From Anastrepha obliqua (taxonomy: Eukaryota > Arthropoda > Insecta > Diptera > Tephritidae), in NCBI RefSeq assembly GCF_027943255.1, contig NC_072893.1, positions 84,885,784-84,949,783 of the forward strand: a DNA stretch of 64,000 nt. Reading direction: 5' to 3'. Below the pieces are notes generated by a model that was not told the origin of the DNA, made no database searches, and was given only the letters and a program-made list of their open reading frames with translations. The translations under genes were made by a program, and so were the position numbers. How positions within the stretch are numbered: the first letter of the stretch is position 1; every line of letters starts with the position of its first letter. This document shows, piece after piece, positions 44,051-53,379 of this stretch.

Positions 44051-44312
44051 CAGCGGTCGACGGAGCCGAATTGGTTAGTGATGACTACCATTTGGAGGTG
44101 CACAGATTCGAATCCCCATGCATGAAACACTAAATATTGTAGTAGAAAAAGTTTTTTGTAAAGCGCTCACAAGCTACCATTTTATTTCTGCTATGAAAAG
44201 GCTCCTAAAAAACCATCTGCCATTCGAAGTTGGCTTAAAACTATAAGAGCCGACGTTTGTGAAACAACATTAAGAAGCACACCACGAGGAGGTGGAGCTC
44301 GGCCAAACTTAT
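44051..44312 (+). mobile_element. tRNA-derived SINE, diverged copy
   Basis: Plus orientation: cggagccgaattggttagtg (A-box), agattcgaatccccatgcat (B-box), then atttctgctatgaaaaggct, cattcgaagttggcttaaaa and caccacgaggaggtggagct. The body matches 36531-36807 with many substitutions, so it is among the older copies here. Confidence 0.8.
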
Positions 44313-44349
44313 TGAGTGTAAGCGGAAATTATGTATAAAATTACCATTA

Positions 44350-44710
44350 GCTACATTAACCATCTTGATCCGGGTCCAAAAACGAATAGATGCCCGAATC
44401 ATATGCTCCTTATTGACCATAACGGTATAAATTTATGCCTTTAGAGAAGAAATGGTGTTATGAGGATGCTTATTGGTTTCACTCTCACTTATGCCCCATA
44501 CGGGGGATTAAGGTATGCCGCCTAACTCGGCCGCCTAAATTTGGTGTTATGTAGTCATAAGAATTTTCAGCCATCCAATCTTGCGTAGTCATCGCTTTGT
44601 GTGCAGGAGTAGAGTCTTGCTGAACAATATATGAGTTGCTGCCGCATACACTTCAGTCCAGCGTTTAACTACTATCTCTAGAGTCTCGATATAAGCAGCA
44701 TAATTCACTC
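44350..44710 (-). pseudogene. Tc1-like transposase C-terminal fragment
   Basis: Minus-strand reading in mixed frames: a degenerate HTKR-type second catalytic region ('IVQQDSTPAHKA' like), LRKIGWLKIL..T-H, then PVWGISESETNKHPHNTISS and MIRASIRFW. This resembles the last third of Tc1/maT-type transposases (..Y.VWG..E..TN..PHN....L). No ends identified. Confidence 0.5.
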
Positions 44711-44809
44711 AAAGTTCCTGAATAAATAAATGTGGTGGCATGACAAACCGTTTGTTGTTCAGAACAGGGTAAACTTCGTGTGCATGACAACAGGAAGCAC
44801 TGTGGGTTG

Positions 44810-44811
<2 letters not shown>

Positions 44812-44847
<36 letters not shown>

Positions 44848-44884
44848 GGCCGCTACTGAAAAATGTTTTTCTTAATTTTGGTGC
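44812..44884. repeat. TA microsatellite joined to a SINE scrap
   Basis: A pure TA run of about 16 units (44812-44843) is followed by ggccgctactgaaaaatgtt, ttcttaattttggtg, which is an internal piece of the SINE (about 37 bp). Because full SINE copies end in caatta-TA runs, the microsatellite may be an expanded SINE tail with the rest of the SINE deleted. Confidence 0.7.
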
Positions 44885-45220
44885 CACGTATTATTCTGGT
44901 CTTTTCTGCGGTTGGCTTTTTGGTCTTCGTTAAGAAAAAAATTTTATCGCAACCGCTTGAGGGTATTTAATTTTGTGTATTGGGGTATTTAATTCTCTGC
45001 GCTTTTGTGCCTTTTGCAACAGATCCTGCAGCGCCACCTGTTGCTTTCAATTCACGGTGAACAAACAAATGAATGAGTGCACTTAAGAAAATTAAAGATT
45101 TATAAATTGGTGTTATTTGCTCATATAGCGACGATAACTGCATGTCTTTTCATTTCTTAAGTAATCCTGCATGGCATATCTGAACGAAAAGTAATGGTTT
45201 CAGGAGGTTTTAGCTACATA
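44885..45220. other. no gene seen
   Basis: Unassigned spacer. Confidence 0.35.
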
Positions 45221-45754
45221 TACCTTCTACTCAAATATGAACGAGACGGTATCAATAAAACGGTCCGCGAATGACATATGGCAAAAATAAATTTTTTATT
45301 TTTTGGTAGGACTGTTATAAGCTTACATGGCAAATTTCAGCGTGATATGTCACATAGTTTGTTTTCTGTGCTACTGTAAACAAGTCAAGCTCGAATGTGT
45401 TTTTCGAATTTAACGATGGAAATTCAAGTTGAACAAAGAATTTGTTTGAAATTTTATTATTCCAACAAAATTTCGGCTTCATACAAACAAAAATAATGTA
45501 ATATCGTTCCGCAAGCACCGTATTCGCCTGATATGGCTCCATGTGACTTTTTCCTGTTTCCCAAGCTCAAGTTGCCGCTCCGTGGAAAACATTTTGAGAC
45601 AATTGAAGTCATAAAAGAGAAATCGAAGAACACACTCGAGCTTGACTTGTTTACAGTAGCACAGAAAACAAACTATGTGACATATCACGCTGAACTTTGC
45701 CATGTAAGCTTATAACAGTCTTTATAACAGTCGTTCATATTTGAGTGGAAGGTA
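45221..45754 (+). mobile_element. mariner-derived deletion element with ~100-bp inverted repeats
   Basis: Outer ends ccttctactcaaatatgaac (45223) and the inverse of ccttccactcaaatatgaac (45752) match. Inside them, 45310-45405 is an inverted copy of 45622-45720 (about 95% by eye). The interior joins a transposase start (MEIQVEQRICLKF at about 45416) almost directly to the C-terminal block PQAPYSPDMAPCDFFLFPKL followed by KLPLRGKHFETIEVIKEKSK. The catalytic core is deleted. The C-terminal frame runs on into the right repeat, so the inverted repeat was probably made by a local inverted duplication of the 3' end. Confidence 0.75.
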
Positions 45755-46084
45755 TGCCAGAACTCAAGTACCCTATCTACCTTTTATAATTTAAACAATA
45801 GTAGAGAGTGTGATGGCTATTATTATTTCAGTTAAGAAAGATGAGGTAGAATTATATGGAATAATTTTTCTTGTTGTGCACGGAACATTTTTAAAAAATT
45901 AATTCTTTTAATACACAATTTAATACAAAATTCAGAAAGCTAAAAATAAGAAGACGCCGGCTTATGCCTCTATTTCCCATGAGCGTCCTAAAGCGCTTGA
46001 TAAGCATGCAGCTGAAACCATCCATAAGCTTATACTCCGCCTTTGAAGAGAGGAAATTATCACACAGGGAGTGACTACCTGGAG
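45755..46084. other. no gene seen
   Basis: AT-rich spacer with no recognised element. Confidence 0.35.
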
Positions 46085-46280
46085 TCATTATACTTTTACA
46101 AAAAAAGGCAATAAAAAAGAGTGCGGAAAGTACAGAAGCATTACTCTTCTCAACAATGGCTACAAACTTTTTTCATCATTGCTCTCCGACCAAATTAAAC
46201 CCTCAAAGCCGAAAAGTTAATAGAGGAATATCGATGTGGCTTTAGACCTAATATGTCTACAATTCACCAGACGTTTATTC
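46085..46280 (+). pseudogene. RTE reverse-transcriptase fragment
   Basis: Reads KKGNKKECGKYRSITLLNNG and YKLFSSLLSDQ, then YRCGFRPNMSTIHQTFI-like sequence. These are RT motifs 1-3 of the RTE type (CxNYRGIxLLN; QCGFRPGRSTxDQIF). Very short, 5' and 3' truncated. Confidence 0.75.
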
Positions 46281-46382
46281 TCAAACAAGGCAATAATAAA
46301 CTAAACTAAAACAAAATACATGAAAATCCCAAAAGATGAAGACTGAAGAAAACGTCCCAATATCTCAATTATATATATATAT

Positions 46383-46604
46383 AATTGGCGCGTACACCCC
46401 TTTTGGGTGTTTGGCCGAGCCTCCTCCTATTTGTGGTGTGCGTCTTGATATTGTTCCACAAATGGAGGGACCTACAGTTTTAAGCCGACTCCCAACGGCA
46501 GATATTTTTATGAGAAGCTTTTTCATGGCAGAAATACACTCGGAGGTTTGCCATTGCGTGCCGAGGGGCGACCGCTATTAGAAAAATGTTTTTCTTTTTC
46601 TTTT
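46383..46604 (-). mobile_element. SINE, 3' part, left of Copia insertion
   Basis: Begins at the SINE 3' end (aattggcgcgtacacccctt, preceded by a short TA run). It proceeds through tttggccgagcctcctccta, acggcagatatttttatgag and ggcgaccgctattagaaaaa. It is cut by the Copia element after ctttt at 46600-46604, and the rest of the SINE resumes at 51177. Confidence 0.9.
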
Positions 46605-46760
46605 TGTTGAAATGGATAATGTATCACAAATCTGGCATCACACATATTACTTAGACTTAAATGTCATTTATGTCAATTCATTAAATACACATTTTTTCAC
46701 TTTGTGGTTGTTCAAATAATAAAGAACACGTTCAAACAAGACTCTGCGATATTTTTAATA
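46605..46760 (+). repeat. Copia 5' LTR
   Basis: 156 bp starting tgttgaaatggataatgtat and ending gatatttttaata. It contains the polyadenylation-like signal 'aataaa' (46718-46723). The LTR begins with TG as usual but ends TA rather than CA. It is identical by eye to 51021-51176. Confidence 0.95.
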
Positions 46761-46791
46761 GGTTATGGGCCCAGCACGCTTCCACTGCGCC
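46761..46791 (+). promoter_or_regulatory. primer-binding site, half initiator tRNA-Met
   Basis: Starts immediately after the LTR with ggttatgggcccagcacgct and continues tccactgcgcc. From memory of the Drosophila initiator tRNA, this is complementary to its nucleotides 9-39. Drosophila copia is primed by the 5' 39-nt half of that tRNA, and its site is about 15 nt. Here the complementarity is 31 nt. Confidence 0.85.
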
Positions 46792-46906
46792 TGGATAGTT
46801 CCCATTTAACCACAACTGCGAAACAAAGAAAAGATCTTGACAACAGAAGAAAATAAAAATCCATAGAAACGAAAAAAGAAAAAAAACGTGAAGTGCAAAC
46901 TGAAAA

Positions 46907-49900
46907 ATGAGTTTTTCGGCAATTAATATTGAACGTCTGAATAAAGAAAATTTTGATACCTGGAAAATACAGGTTGAGGCCATTTTAATAAAAAATGGGA
47001 CGTGGAAATACGTGAATGGCAGCTGTATAAAACCAGAAGCGCCACCCGAAGCAGTGAACGAATGGATAGATAGCGATGCCAAAGCAAGGTCAGATTTGGT
47101 ATTATCAATCTCTCCAACCGAATTACAGCAAATTAAACAATGTCGTACATCGAAGGATATTTGGGATAAACTTCATTCGGTATATCAGTCCCGCGGACCA
47201 GCACGTCAAGCAATGTTGCTCAAATCGCTCATATTGCACAAAATGACACCCGGTGATGATATGCACGAACATTTGCGAAAATTTTTCGACATTGTTGATA
47301 AGCTTGTAGAAATGGATATGGTCGTCATAGATGAACTATTGACCATCCTGCTTTTGTATAGTATTCCTAACGAATACGAAACGTTCAGAATTGCAATTGA
47401 GACGCAAGAAAAACTACCGAAACTAGAAATGCTGAAAGTGAAATTATTAGAGGAGTTCGAAGCACGGAAACGAAATGAAGAAGCAGATCCCGAAGACGTA
47501 TTTTATGCGAATAGACGTAACTTAAATAAAAGCAGAGGTCGACCACCAAACACAGCAAGGGAAGATCAACAGAAACAATCTTTCAAATACGCTTGTCACA
47601 CATGCGGAAAGATAGGCCACAAAGCAAGAGATTGTAAATCCAAAAATTTCAAGCACAGAAAGCCACAACAGAGGCAAGAACAAAACCATTCGTCGTGCAA
47701 AGTTGAAGAAATCGTTTTAGGTGCAAGCAGCGTAAATATGAGTGGCAGATGGTGTCTAGATTCAGGGGCATCGTCGCACATGTGTGCATTGCGTGAAAAA
47801 TTTCGACATTTTAAAACCTTAAACGGCAAAACGTTAGCGTTAGCGAATGAGAGCTTTACGAAAATAGAAGGGCGCGGAATAGTGGAAATCAAATCGAATA
47901 CCGGTTGTAATGTTACACTTAACGAAACATTGTATGTGCCGGACCTCCGAACAAATTTGTTGTCAGTGCCAAAAATGACTCAGCATGGTCTTGAAGTGAC
48001 ATTTACCGGAAACAAAGCTATTGTAAAAAATGCTTCGACAGGCGCAAGAATCTTCGTTGCAGAGCGAAAAGAGAATCTGTATTACGTTGAAGAATCCTTT
48101 GAATTTACAGCGATCGCCAACATGAAACCAACATCACTTCAAGATTGGCACGAAGCTTTTGGCCATTTAAACGAAAGAGATCTAAAGGCAGTTATTAACA
48201 AGAAAAAAGTTATTGGAATAAACGCAAATACGAAAACAAACTTAACTTCATGCAGTACTTGTATTCAGGGAAAGCAGACACAGAAACCATTCCAGAAGTC
48301 GACTCGTGAAGCCATGGATGTTTTAGAGTTAGTACACAGTGACGTATGCGGGCCGATGAAAACGCAATCTTTTGCTGGCTCACGTTACTTTCTCACATTC
48401 ATTGATGACAAGAGTCGGTGGTGCGAAATTTACTTTCTAAAACATAAAAGCGAAGTTTTAGAAAAGTTCAAAGAATATAAACGTTTAATGGAAAATCAAT
48501 CTGGTAAGAAAATTAAATGTCTGCGAAGTGACAATGGAACTGAATACACAAGCAATGCTATGAGAAGTTTCCTCAAAGCCGAAGGTATACGACAAGAGTT
48601 TACTATCGAATACACTCCACAGCAAAATGGAGTAGCCGAACGGAAAAACCGAACCATCGTAGAAATGGCCAGATGCATGCTCATACAATCGCGCCTTCCT
48701 CCAGCATATTGGGCAGAAGCTATCAATACCGCAAACTATTTACGCAATCGCTGTCCGTCACAAAGTTTAAATGGTGAAATTCCCTACCAAATATGGATGG
48801 GAAGGACTCCACATGTCAGCTATTTACAAAAGTTCGGCTGCACAGCGTACATGTTAGACAAAACTGCAAGTAAGTGTAAATTCAATTCGAAGTCCATAAA
48901 ATGCATATTTGTAGGTTATTGCGACACGTCGAAGGGTTACCGCCTTTGGGACCCCGTAGCCAGAAAAATACGTCGAAGTAGAGACGTCGTGTTTGTCCCG
49001 CAACAGAATACAGACACATACGAAGAATTTTTAACGAAAGACATCGAAATACATTCGCAGTTAGAACAAACGAAAGAAAAGGCACCGGTAAATTTTCCCG
49101 AAAACCAACAACAACAACCCCAATCAACTGGAGATTTGGGCGTTCAAGCGCCACGAGCTCTTAAACGAGGTAGAGGCCGCCGAAAGAAAATTAAGATTAA
49201 GTCCCGCGGTAGACCACGGTTAGAATACAATATGGTACCAGTTTTCGAAATGTCATCAAGCGACGAAAATTCCACCAGTGATCCGGAAGCGGTTCTCGAA
49301 AATGAACATCACAGTACAGCATTAGCCCATAGTACCGACCCAGAAACCAGTAAAGAAGCCCTCTCAAGTCCTGAAGCAACCGAATGGAAGAAAGCCATGA
49401 TAAAAGAATACCGAACGCTTATGTCAAATAACACTTGGGAAATCGTAGATCGACCGGTTGGGAAGAAGATTGTCCAATCTAAGTGGGCTTTTCGAACTAA
49501 ATACAAATCAGATGGCAGTGTTGACACCAGAAAAGCTAGACTGGTAGCAAAAGGATTCACTCAAAGGGCTGGAATTGATTATAATGAAACCTTTGCACCT
49601 GTCGCTAGGCTAAACACCATACGGCTGCTAATGGCTTTTTCAGCAGAAATGGGTTTAGAGGTCCACCAGCTCGATTTTGTAAGCGCATATTTAAACGGAA
49701 CTGTAGAAAACGAAATATACATGACTTTGCCCAGCGATTTGCATGAGATATTGAGCGATGCTGAAGCATCTCAATACACGAAAGACAACGCCTGTTTATT
49801 GAAAAAAGCAATCTATGGCTTAAAGCAGTCGGGTAGATTGTGGTACCAAAAGCTAGATCAGAAGCTACAAAATATGAACATGACAGCATCGAAATGTGAT

Positions 49901-50920
49901 CCGTGTTTATATATGTACAGAAGCAAAAGCACTATTGCTCTTATTGCCATATATGTTGACGACATAATCGTAGCGTCGAACAATAAGCAAAAATTAGAAG
50001 AAATAAAAAATGAACTGGCATCTACTTTTGAAATGAAGGATTTAGGCCCGATAAAGTTTTGCCTCGGAATTGAATTTAATCAATGTATAAACACAAAAAC
50101 TATTACAATGTGTCAATCGAAATACGTAAGTCAATTACTGAAAAAATTTAACATGGAAGAATGCAAACCGGTCGCCACCCCTGCAAACGCAAGCATAAAG
50201 CTGTCTAAGGCAATGTCTCCGAAAACCGAAGAAGAACGTAATTCTGCAAGCAAACTACCATTCCAGAATCTAGTTGGCTCACTAATGTACTTGGCTGTTT
50301 CAACAAGGCCAGACATCGCACACATCGTAAGCGTATTGAGTCAATTTAACACCAACTTCGGAAGTGCACACTGGGTGGCAGCAAAGCGAGTATTGCGCTA
50401 TTTAAAAGGTACACCGAATCTTGGAATGACTTTCACTTCAACCAAAAACAGGACCTTAGAAGGATTCGCCGATGCCGATTGGGGGTCAAATATTGACGAT
50501 AGAAGATCATATACCGGGTTCACATTTAAATTAGCGAACGGAGCAATAAGTTGGGAGTCCCGAAAACAGCGTACAGTGGCTATGTCAAGCACCGAAGCTG
50601 AGTACATGGCGCTTTCTGATTCAACCAAAGAAGCAATACACCTGAAGAGGTTAGCCAGCGAAATAACCGGCGAAGACAGAACAGTAATCATCTACAATGA
50701 CAACCAAGGCGCCGGTAAGCTAAGCAAAAATCCGATTTTCCATAACCGCACCAAACACGTCGATATACGTCATCACTTTGTCCGTGAAGCTGTTGAAAGA
50801 AAAGACATTATTATAAAATATATTAGCACTGAAGAGATGCCAGCGGACGTTTTGACAAAAAGTTTGTCAGCAACCAAGCACATTCATTGTATACAAAATC
50901 TCGGAATGAAACTGATTTAA
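46907..50920 (+). CDS. gag-pol: Copia gag-pol polyprotein, 1337 residues, intact
   Basis: One uninterrupted frame. Gag occupies about residues 1-225 (NIERLNKENFDTWKIQVEAI) and includes a CCHC zinc knuckle at 230-243 (CHTCGKIGHKARDC). The aspartic protease active site is LDSGASSHM at about 284-292. Integrase has the HHCC finger (H415, H420, C449, C452) and the DDE triad D479, D542, E578 with the usual 35-residue spacing. Reverse transcriptase begins near 820, with the IYVDDIIVAS box at 1015-1024 (D1018, D1019). RNase H has D1189, E1230 and D1265. The order protease-integrase-RT-RNase H is diagnostic of Copia. The ATG at 46907 follows a 146-nt leader and opens a standard Gag. As in copia, Gag and Pol share one frame, so their ratio is probably set by processing or splicing rather than frameshift. 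Confidence 0.97.
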   Translation: MSFSAINIERLNKENFDTWKIQVEAILIKNGTWKYVNGSCIKPEAPPEAVNEWIDSDAKARSDLVLSISPTELQQIKQCRTSKDIWDKLHSVYQSRGPARQAMLLKSLILHKMTPGDDMHEHLRKFFDIVDKLVEMDMVVIDELLTILLLYSIPNEYETFRIAIETQEKLPKLEMLKVKLLEEFEARKRNEEADPEDVFYANRRNLNKSRGRPPNTAREDQQKQSFKYACHTCGKIGHKARDCKSKNFKHRKPQQRQEQNHSSCKVEEIVLGASSVNMSGRWCLDSGASSHMCALREKFRHFKTLNGKTLALANESFTKIEGRGIVEIKSNTGCNVTLNETLYVPDLRTNLLSVPKMTQHGLEVTFTGNKAIVKNASTGARIFVAERKENLYYVEESFEFTAIANMKPTSLQDWHEAFGHLNERDLKAVINKKKVIGINANTKTNLTSCSTCIQGKQTQKPFQKSTREAMDVLELVHSDVCGPMKTQSFAGSRYFLTFIDDKSRWCEIYFLKHKSEVLEKFKEYKRLMENQSGKKIKCLRSDNGTEYTSNAMRSFLKAEGIRQEFTIEYTPQQNGVAERKNRTIVEMARCMLIQSRLPPAYWAEAINTANYLRNRCPSQSLNGEIPYQIWMGRTPHVSYLQKFGCTAYMLDKTASKCKFNSKSIKCIFVGYCDTSKGYRLWDPVARKIRRSRDVVFVPQQNTDTYEEFLTKDIEIHSQLEQTKEKAPVNFPENQQQQPQSTGDLGVQAPRALKRGRGRRKKIKIKSRGRPRLEYNMVPVFEMSSSDENSTSDPEAVLENEHHSTALAHSTDPETSKEALSSPEATEWKKAMIKEYRTLMSNNTWEIVDRPVGKKIVQSKWAFRTKYKSDGSVDTRKARLVAKGFTQRAGIDYNETFAPVARLNTIRLLMAFSAEMGLEVHQLDFVSAYLNGTVENEIYMTLPSDLHEILSDAEASQYTKDNACLLKKAIYGLKQSGRLWYQKLDQKLQNMNMTASKCDPCLYMYRSKSTIALIAIYVDDIIVASNNKQKLEEIKNELASTFEMKDLGPIKFCLGIEFNQCINTKTITMCQSKYVSQLLKKFNMEECKPVATPANASIKLSKAMSPKTEEERNSASKLPFQNLVGSLMYLAVSTRPDIAHIVSVLSQFNTNFGSAHWVAAKRVLRYLKGTPNLGMTFTSTKNRTLEGFADADWGSNIDDRRSYTGFTFKLANGAISWESRKQRTVAMSSTEAEYMALSDSTKEAIHLKRLASEITGEDRTVIIYNDNQGAGKLSKNPIFHNRTKHVDIRHHFVREAVERKDIIIKYISTEEMPADVLTKSLSATKHIHCIQNLGMKLI

Positions 50921-51010
50921 GATTTATATTTCGGGAATATGTACTTAATTTAATTACTAATTTAACACACTTGAGTATTTATAAAATAAATTTGTAAGCG
51001 ATGTCAGATT

Positions 51011-51020
51011 TGAGGGAAAG
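51011..51020 (+). promoter_or_regulatory. polypurine tract
   Basis: tgagggaaag directly abuts the 3' LTR start. It would prime plus-strand DNA synthesis. Confidence 0.75.
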
Positions 51021-51176
51021 TGTTGAAATGGATAATGTATCACAAATCTGGCATCACACATATTACTTAGACTTAAATGTCATTTATGTCAATTCATTAA
51101 ATACACATTTTTTCACTTTGTGGTTGTTCAAATAATAAAGAACACGTTCAAACAAGACTCTGCGATATTTTTAATA
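51021..51176 (+). repeat. Copia 3' LTR
   Basis: 156 bp, identical by eye to the 5' LTR. It is followed by the second copy of the 5-bp target duplication (ctttt). Confidence 0.95.
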
Positions 51177-51252
51177 CTTTTAATTTTGGTGTTTCACCGA
51201 GATTTGAACCTACGCACCTCACGCACCAACCCATTCGGCTACGGTGGCCGCC
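51177..51252 (-). mobile_element. SINE head, right of Copia insertion
   Basis: Continues the SINE of 46383-46604: aattttggtgtttcaccgag, atttgaacctacg (B-box on the minus strand) and cgcaccaacccattcggcta (A-box on the minus strand), ending cggtggccgcc. A short deletion lies between the two boxes (no 'ctctctgtgaattcc'). Confidence 0.9.
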
Positions 51253-51259
51253 AACATCT

Positions 51260-51845
51260 CAATTGGTGCTTACAAGTTCGAAAGTGTGGCAGATTTCAAC
51301 TAGCAAGATTTAAACAACAGCAATAATATCACTGTCACCGTTAATAAGAAACCCTAATACGTATAACATTTCGCGGTTCAAGACCTCCCTCTAAATAATG
51401 TAAAATTACCACATATCACTCGATGGTCAAGCCAGTACTTTCATACAGTGCTGAGATTTGGTTCATAACCCTGGCAGAAGAACACAAAACCATGGATTTT
51501 CGAACGCATTCTTATAAGAACAATTTTTGATTGCAATCCAGTCATCGCAAAATGCAAAGGCAGACATGGCCTGGCTACAAAACATCACCATTGAGCAGAT
51601 GATGATGATAAGATGAAATTCGCGATGACTTCCAAACTTGGAAAAGGCTAACAGAATGATTGTCGTTATTTGATTTTTTTGCCAACTGGAAAAATAACAG
51701 CTTTGCGGTTCTAAAGTAAAAATTTATTATGCTTGTTTGCCATAAACGGCAGCCCTTGTTTCACAAACCTCAAGGATATCCCATCTGCACCTACACTCAC
51801 TCTAAACCTTTCTTTCGAATATATGGACTATAAATGTGTAGAGAG
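51260..51845. other. no gene seen; possible LINE trace
   Basis: 51430-51530 reads like the end of an RT (PVLSYSAEIWFITLAEEHKTMD) followed by a broken 'RTILIRTIFDCNP' block, possibly another LINE relic. The rest is unassigned. Confidence 0.4.
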
Positions 51846-52744
51846 AAGATGTTATAGGCGAGTCTACAGCACGGAAATGGTTTGCAAAAAAATGGTGACT
51901 TTGACGTCGATGACACTTCCCGCAGCGGAAGACCTTCTGAATTTGAACTGAACTTCAAATCACTTTTGAAGGAGAACGGTAACCAAACCAGTTTTGAATT
52001 GGCGCAAAAAATGGACTACGACCCTAAAACGATTCTCAATGGCATTCATTCAATGGGATTTACAGAAAAACTGGGAGCCTGGGTGCTTCATGAGTCGACT
52101 TCAAATTGCTCCTCAGCATCTCGCCCACCATCGAGCAACACACGGTCATAAACAACACTTTTTGTACCAAATCGTCACGGAAGATGAGATATGGTGACTG
52201 TACACATAAAGGAATTAAAGGAGTGGGTAGCTCCAGGATATACATTCGTTCCAGAAGAGTCAAGCCGGATCTTCATCCAAAGAAGATCATGATATGTGTT
52301 TGGTAGGACTGGGAGGGCATGGTGCACTGTGAAATGCTCGGCTATACCATTGCCCCGCTATACCACGTGAATGAGGCTATTCGACTAAAAAGATCTGATT
52401 GACATGGTCAAATCACCCCATGCTCCACAAATCGTCAAAACCGCACTCCAACAGCTCGAATAGGAGGTCCTTCAGCATCCGTCGTATTCTCCGAACCTTG
52501 CACCGACCGATTACCACCTTTTCCGCTCCCTGCTAGAGAGGTCATGGAAAACTAACGAACAACTTCTTTGACACCAGAACAAGTGATTTTTGGCGGAACG
52601 GCATCAACAACTTAGTCGAGAGGTGGGAAGAGGTTGTAAACAGCAACGGCGATTATATAATTGATCAACTCATTGGTATAATTATTGTTTTGTGTTTAAA
52701 TAAAGATCTCCGGGAAAAACGCTACGAACTTATTCCCCAACCCA
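51846..52744 (+). pseudogene. mariner transposase relic
   Basis: Starts within ...CYRRVYSTEMVCKKMV and continues FDVDDTSRSGRPSEFELNFK, SLLKENGNQTSFELAQKMDY and DPKTILNGIHSMGFTEKLGA (helix-turn-helix). Then LAHHRATHGHKQHFLYQIVT with EDEIW (first catalytic region; the usual GDEKW). Next come RRVKPDLHPKKIMICVW and a degenerate C-terminal part with 'HPSYSPNLAPTDYHLF' type sequence at about 52475-52525. The right end is aaaacgctacgaacttattc-cccaa, matching the family at 25712-26786. Several frameshifts. Confidence 0.85.
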
Positions 52745-53379
52745 ATAGATTTACAGTCTCAGTTAAAGAATGGTTTAATAATTTGCGCGTAAAAATAAAT
52801 GAGGACAAAACCGTACAAATCAAAATTTACTGTCTGTCCAATTAAAATAAATGCAAAGTACTCGCAATAGATCCAACCGATGAATGCCTGTGAATTCCCT
52901 TGGACTCGAAACTAAATTCACTTAATGTGAGTAGACAGATGTATAAGTATAAAGTAAATGAAAAAACCAACTGATGTTCCAGCCTGTACACCAACGAATG
53001 GTAGTCACGCGCCAACCCATTCGGCCAGGTAGGAACGATTGTTTGTGTTTCCAAAAAGCTTTCAATTCTCAACTCTCTTTCAAGTGCATTGTGATATTCC
53101 ACTTTGCGACAAATTTCAAAGTTTTTATATAAATTTTAACTTTTAGCAATTTACCAGTGAGATAAACAACTGTTGCAAGAAATACAATCAAGTGTCCACA
53201 CAATGAACACAACAAAAAGTCTGTAGTGTAGGAAAAATGTGCAACTATACTTTGCGCAAGCAATTTTTCACTTCCGAACTTCTTGGAAATAAGCTGACGA
53301 GTTGTTGTCGCAAATATTCAATGCACAATTTGAATATATTTTACCTGCACTGTGCAGCACTTATAAGCCATAACTTGTA
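52745..53379. other. no gene; SINE head scrap
   Basis: 52994-53032 is a minus-strand scrap of the SINE head (aatggtagtcacgcgccaac, ccattcggcc). The rest is AT-rich with nothing assigned. Confidence 0.5.

Larger units (their letters stand above)
46605..51176 (+). mobile_element. complete Copia-superfamily LTR retrotransposon
   Basis: 4572 bp. It has 156-bp LTRs that are identical by eye, a 5-bp target duplication (ctttt at 46600-46604 and 51177-51181), an initiator-tRNA primer site, one long gag-pol frame and a purine-rich tract before the 3' LTR. The structure is that of a Copia (Ty1) element, which replicates through a virus-like particle and integrates a DNA copy. Identical LTRs mean a very recent insertion, since LTRs are copied from one template and diverge with time. 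It disrupts a SINE. Nothing needed for mobility is visibly missing. Confidence 0.96.

Noticed and set aside
44051..44130. Possible functional tRNA gene
   Set aside because: It has A- and B-box-like sequence but no closed acceptor stem, and it continues into the SINE body.
46923..50691. Several minus-strand ORFs inside the Copia element
   Set aside because: Antisense shadows of the intact gag-pol frame.
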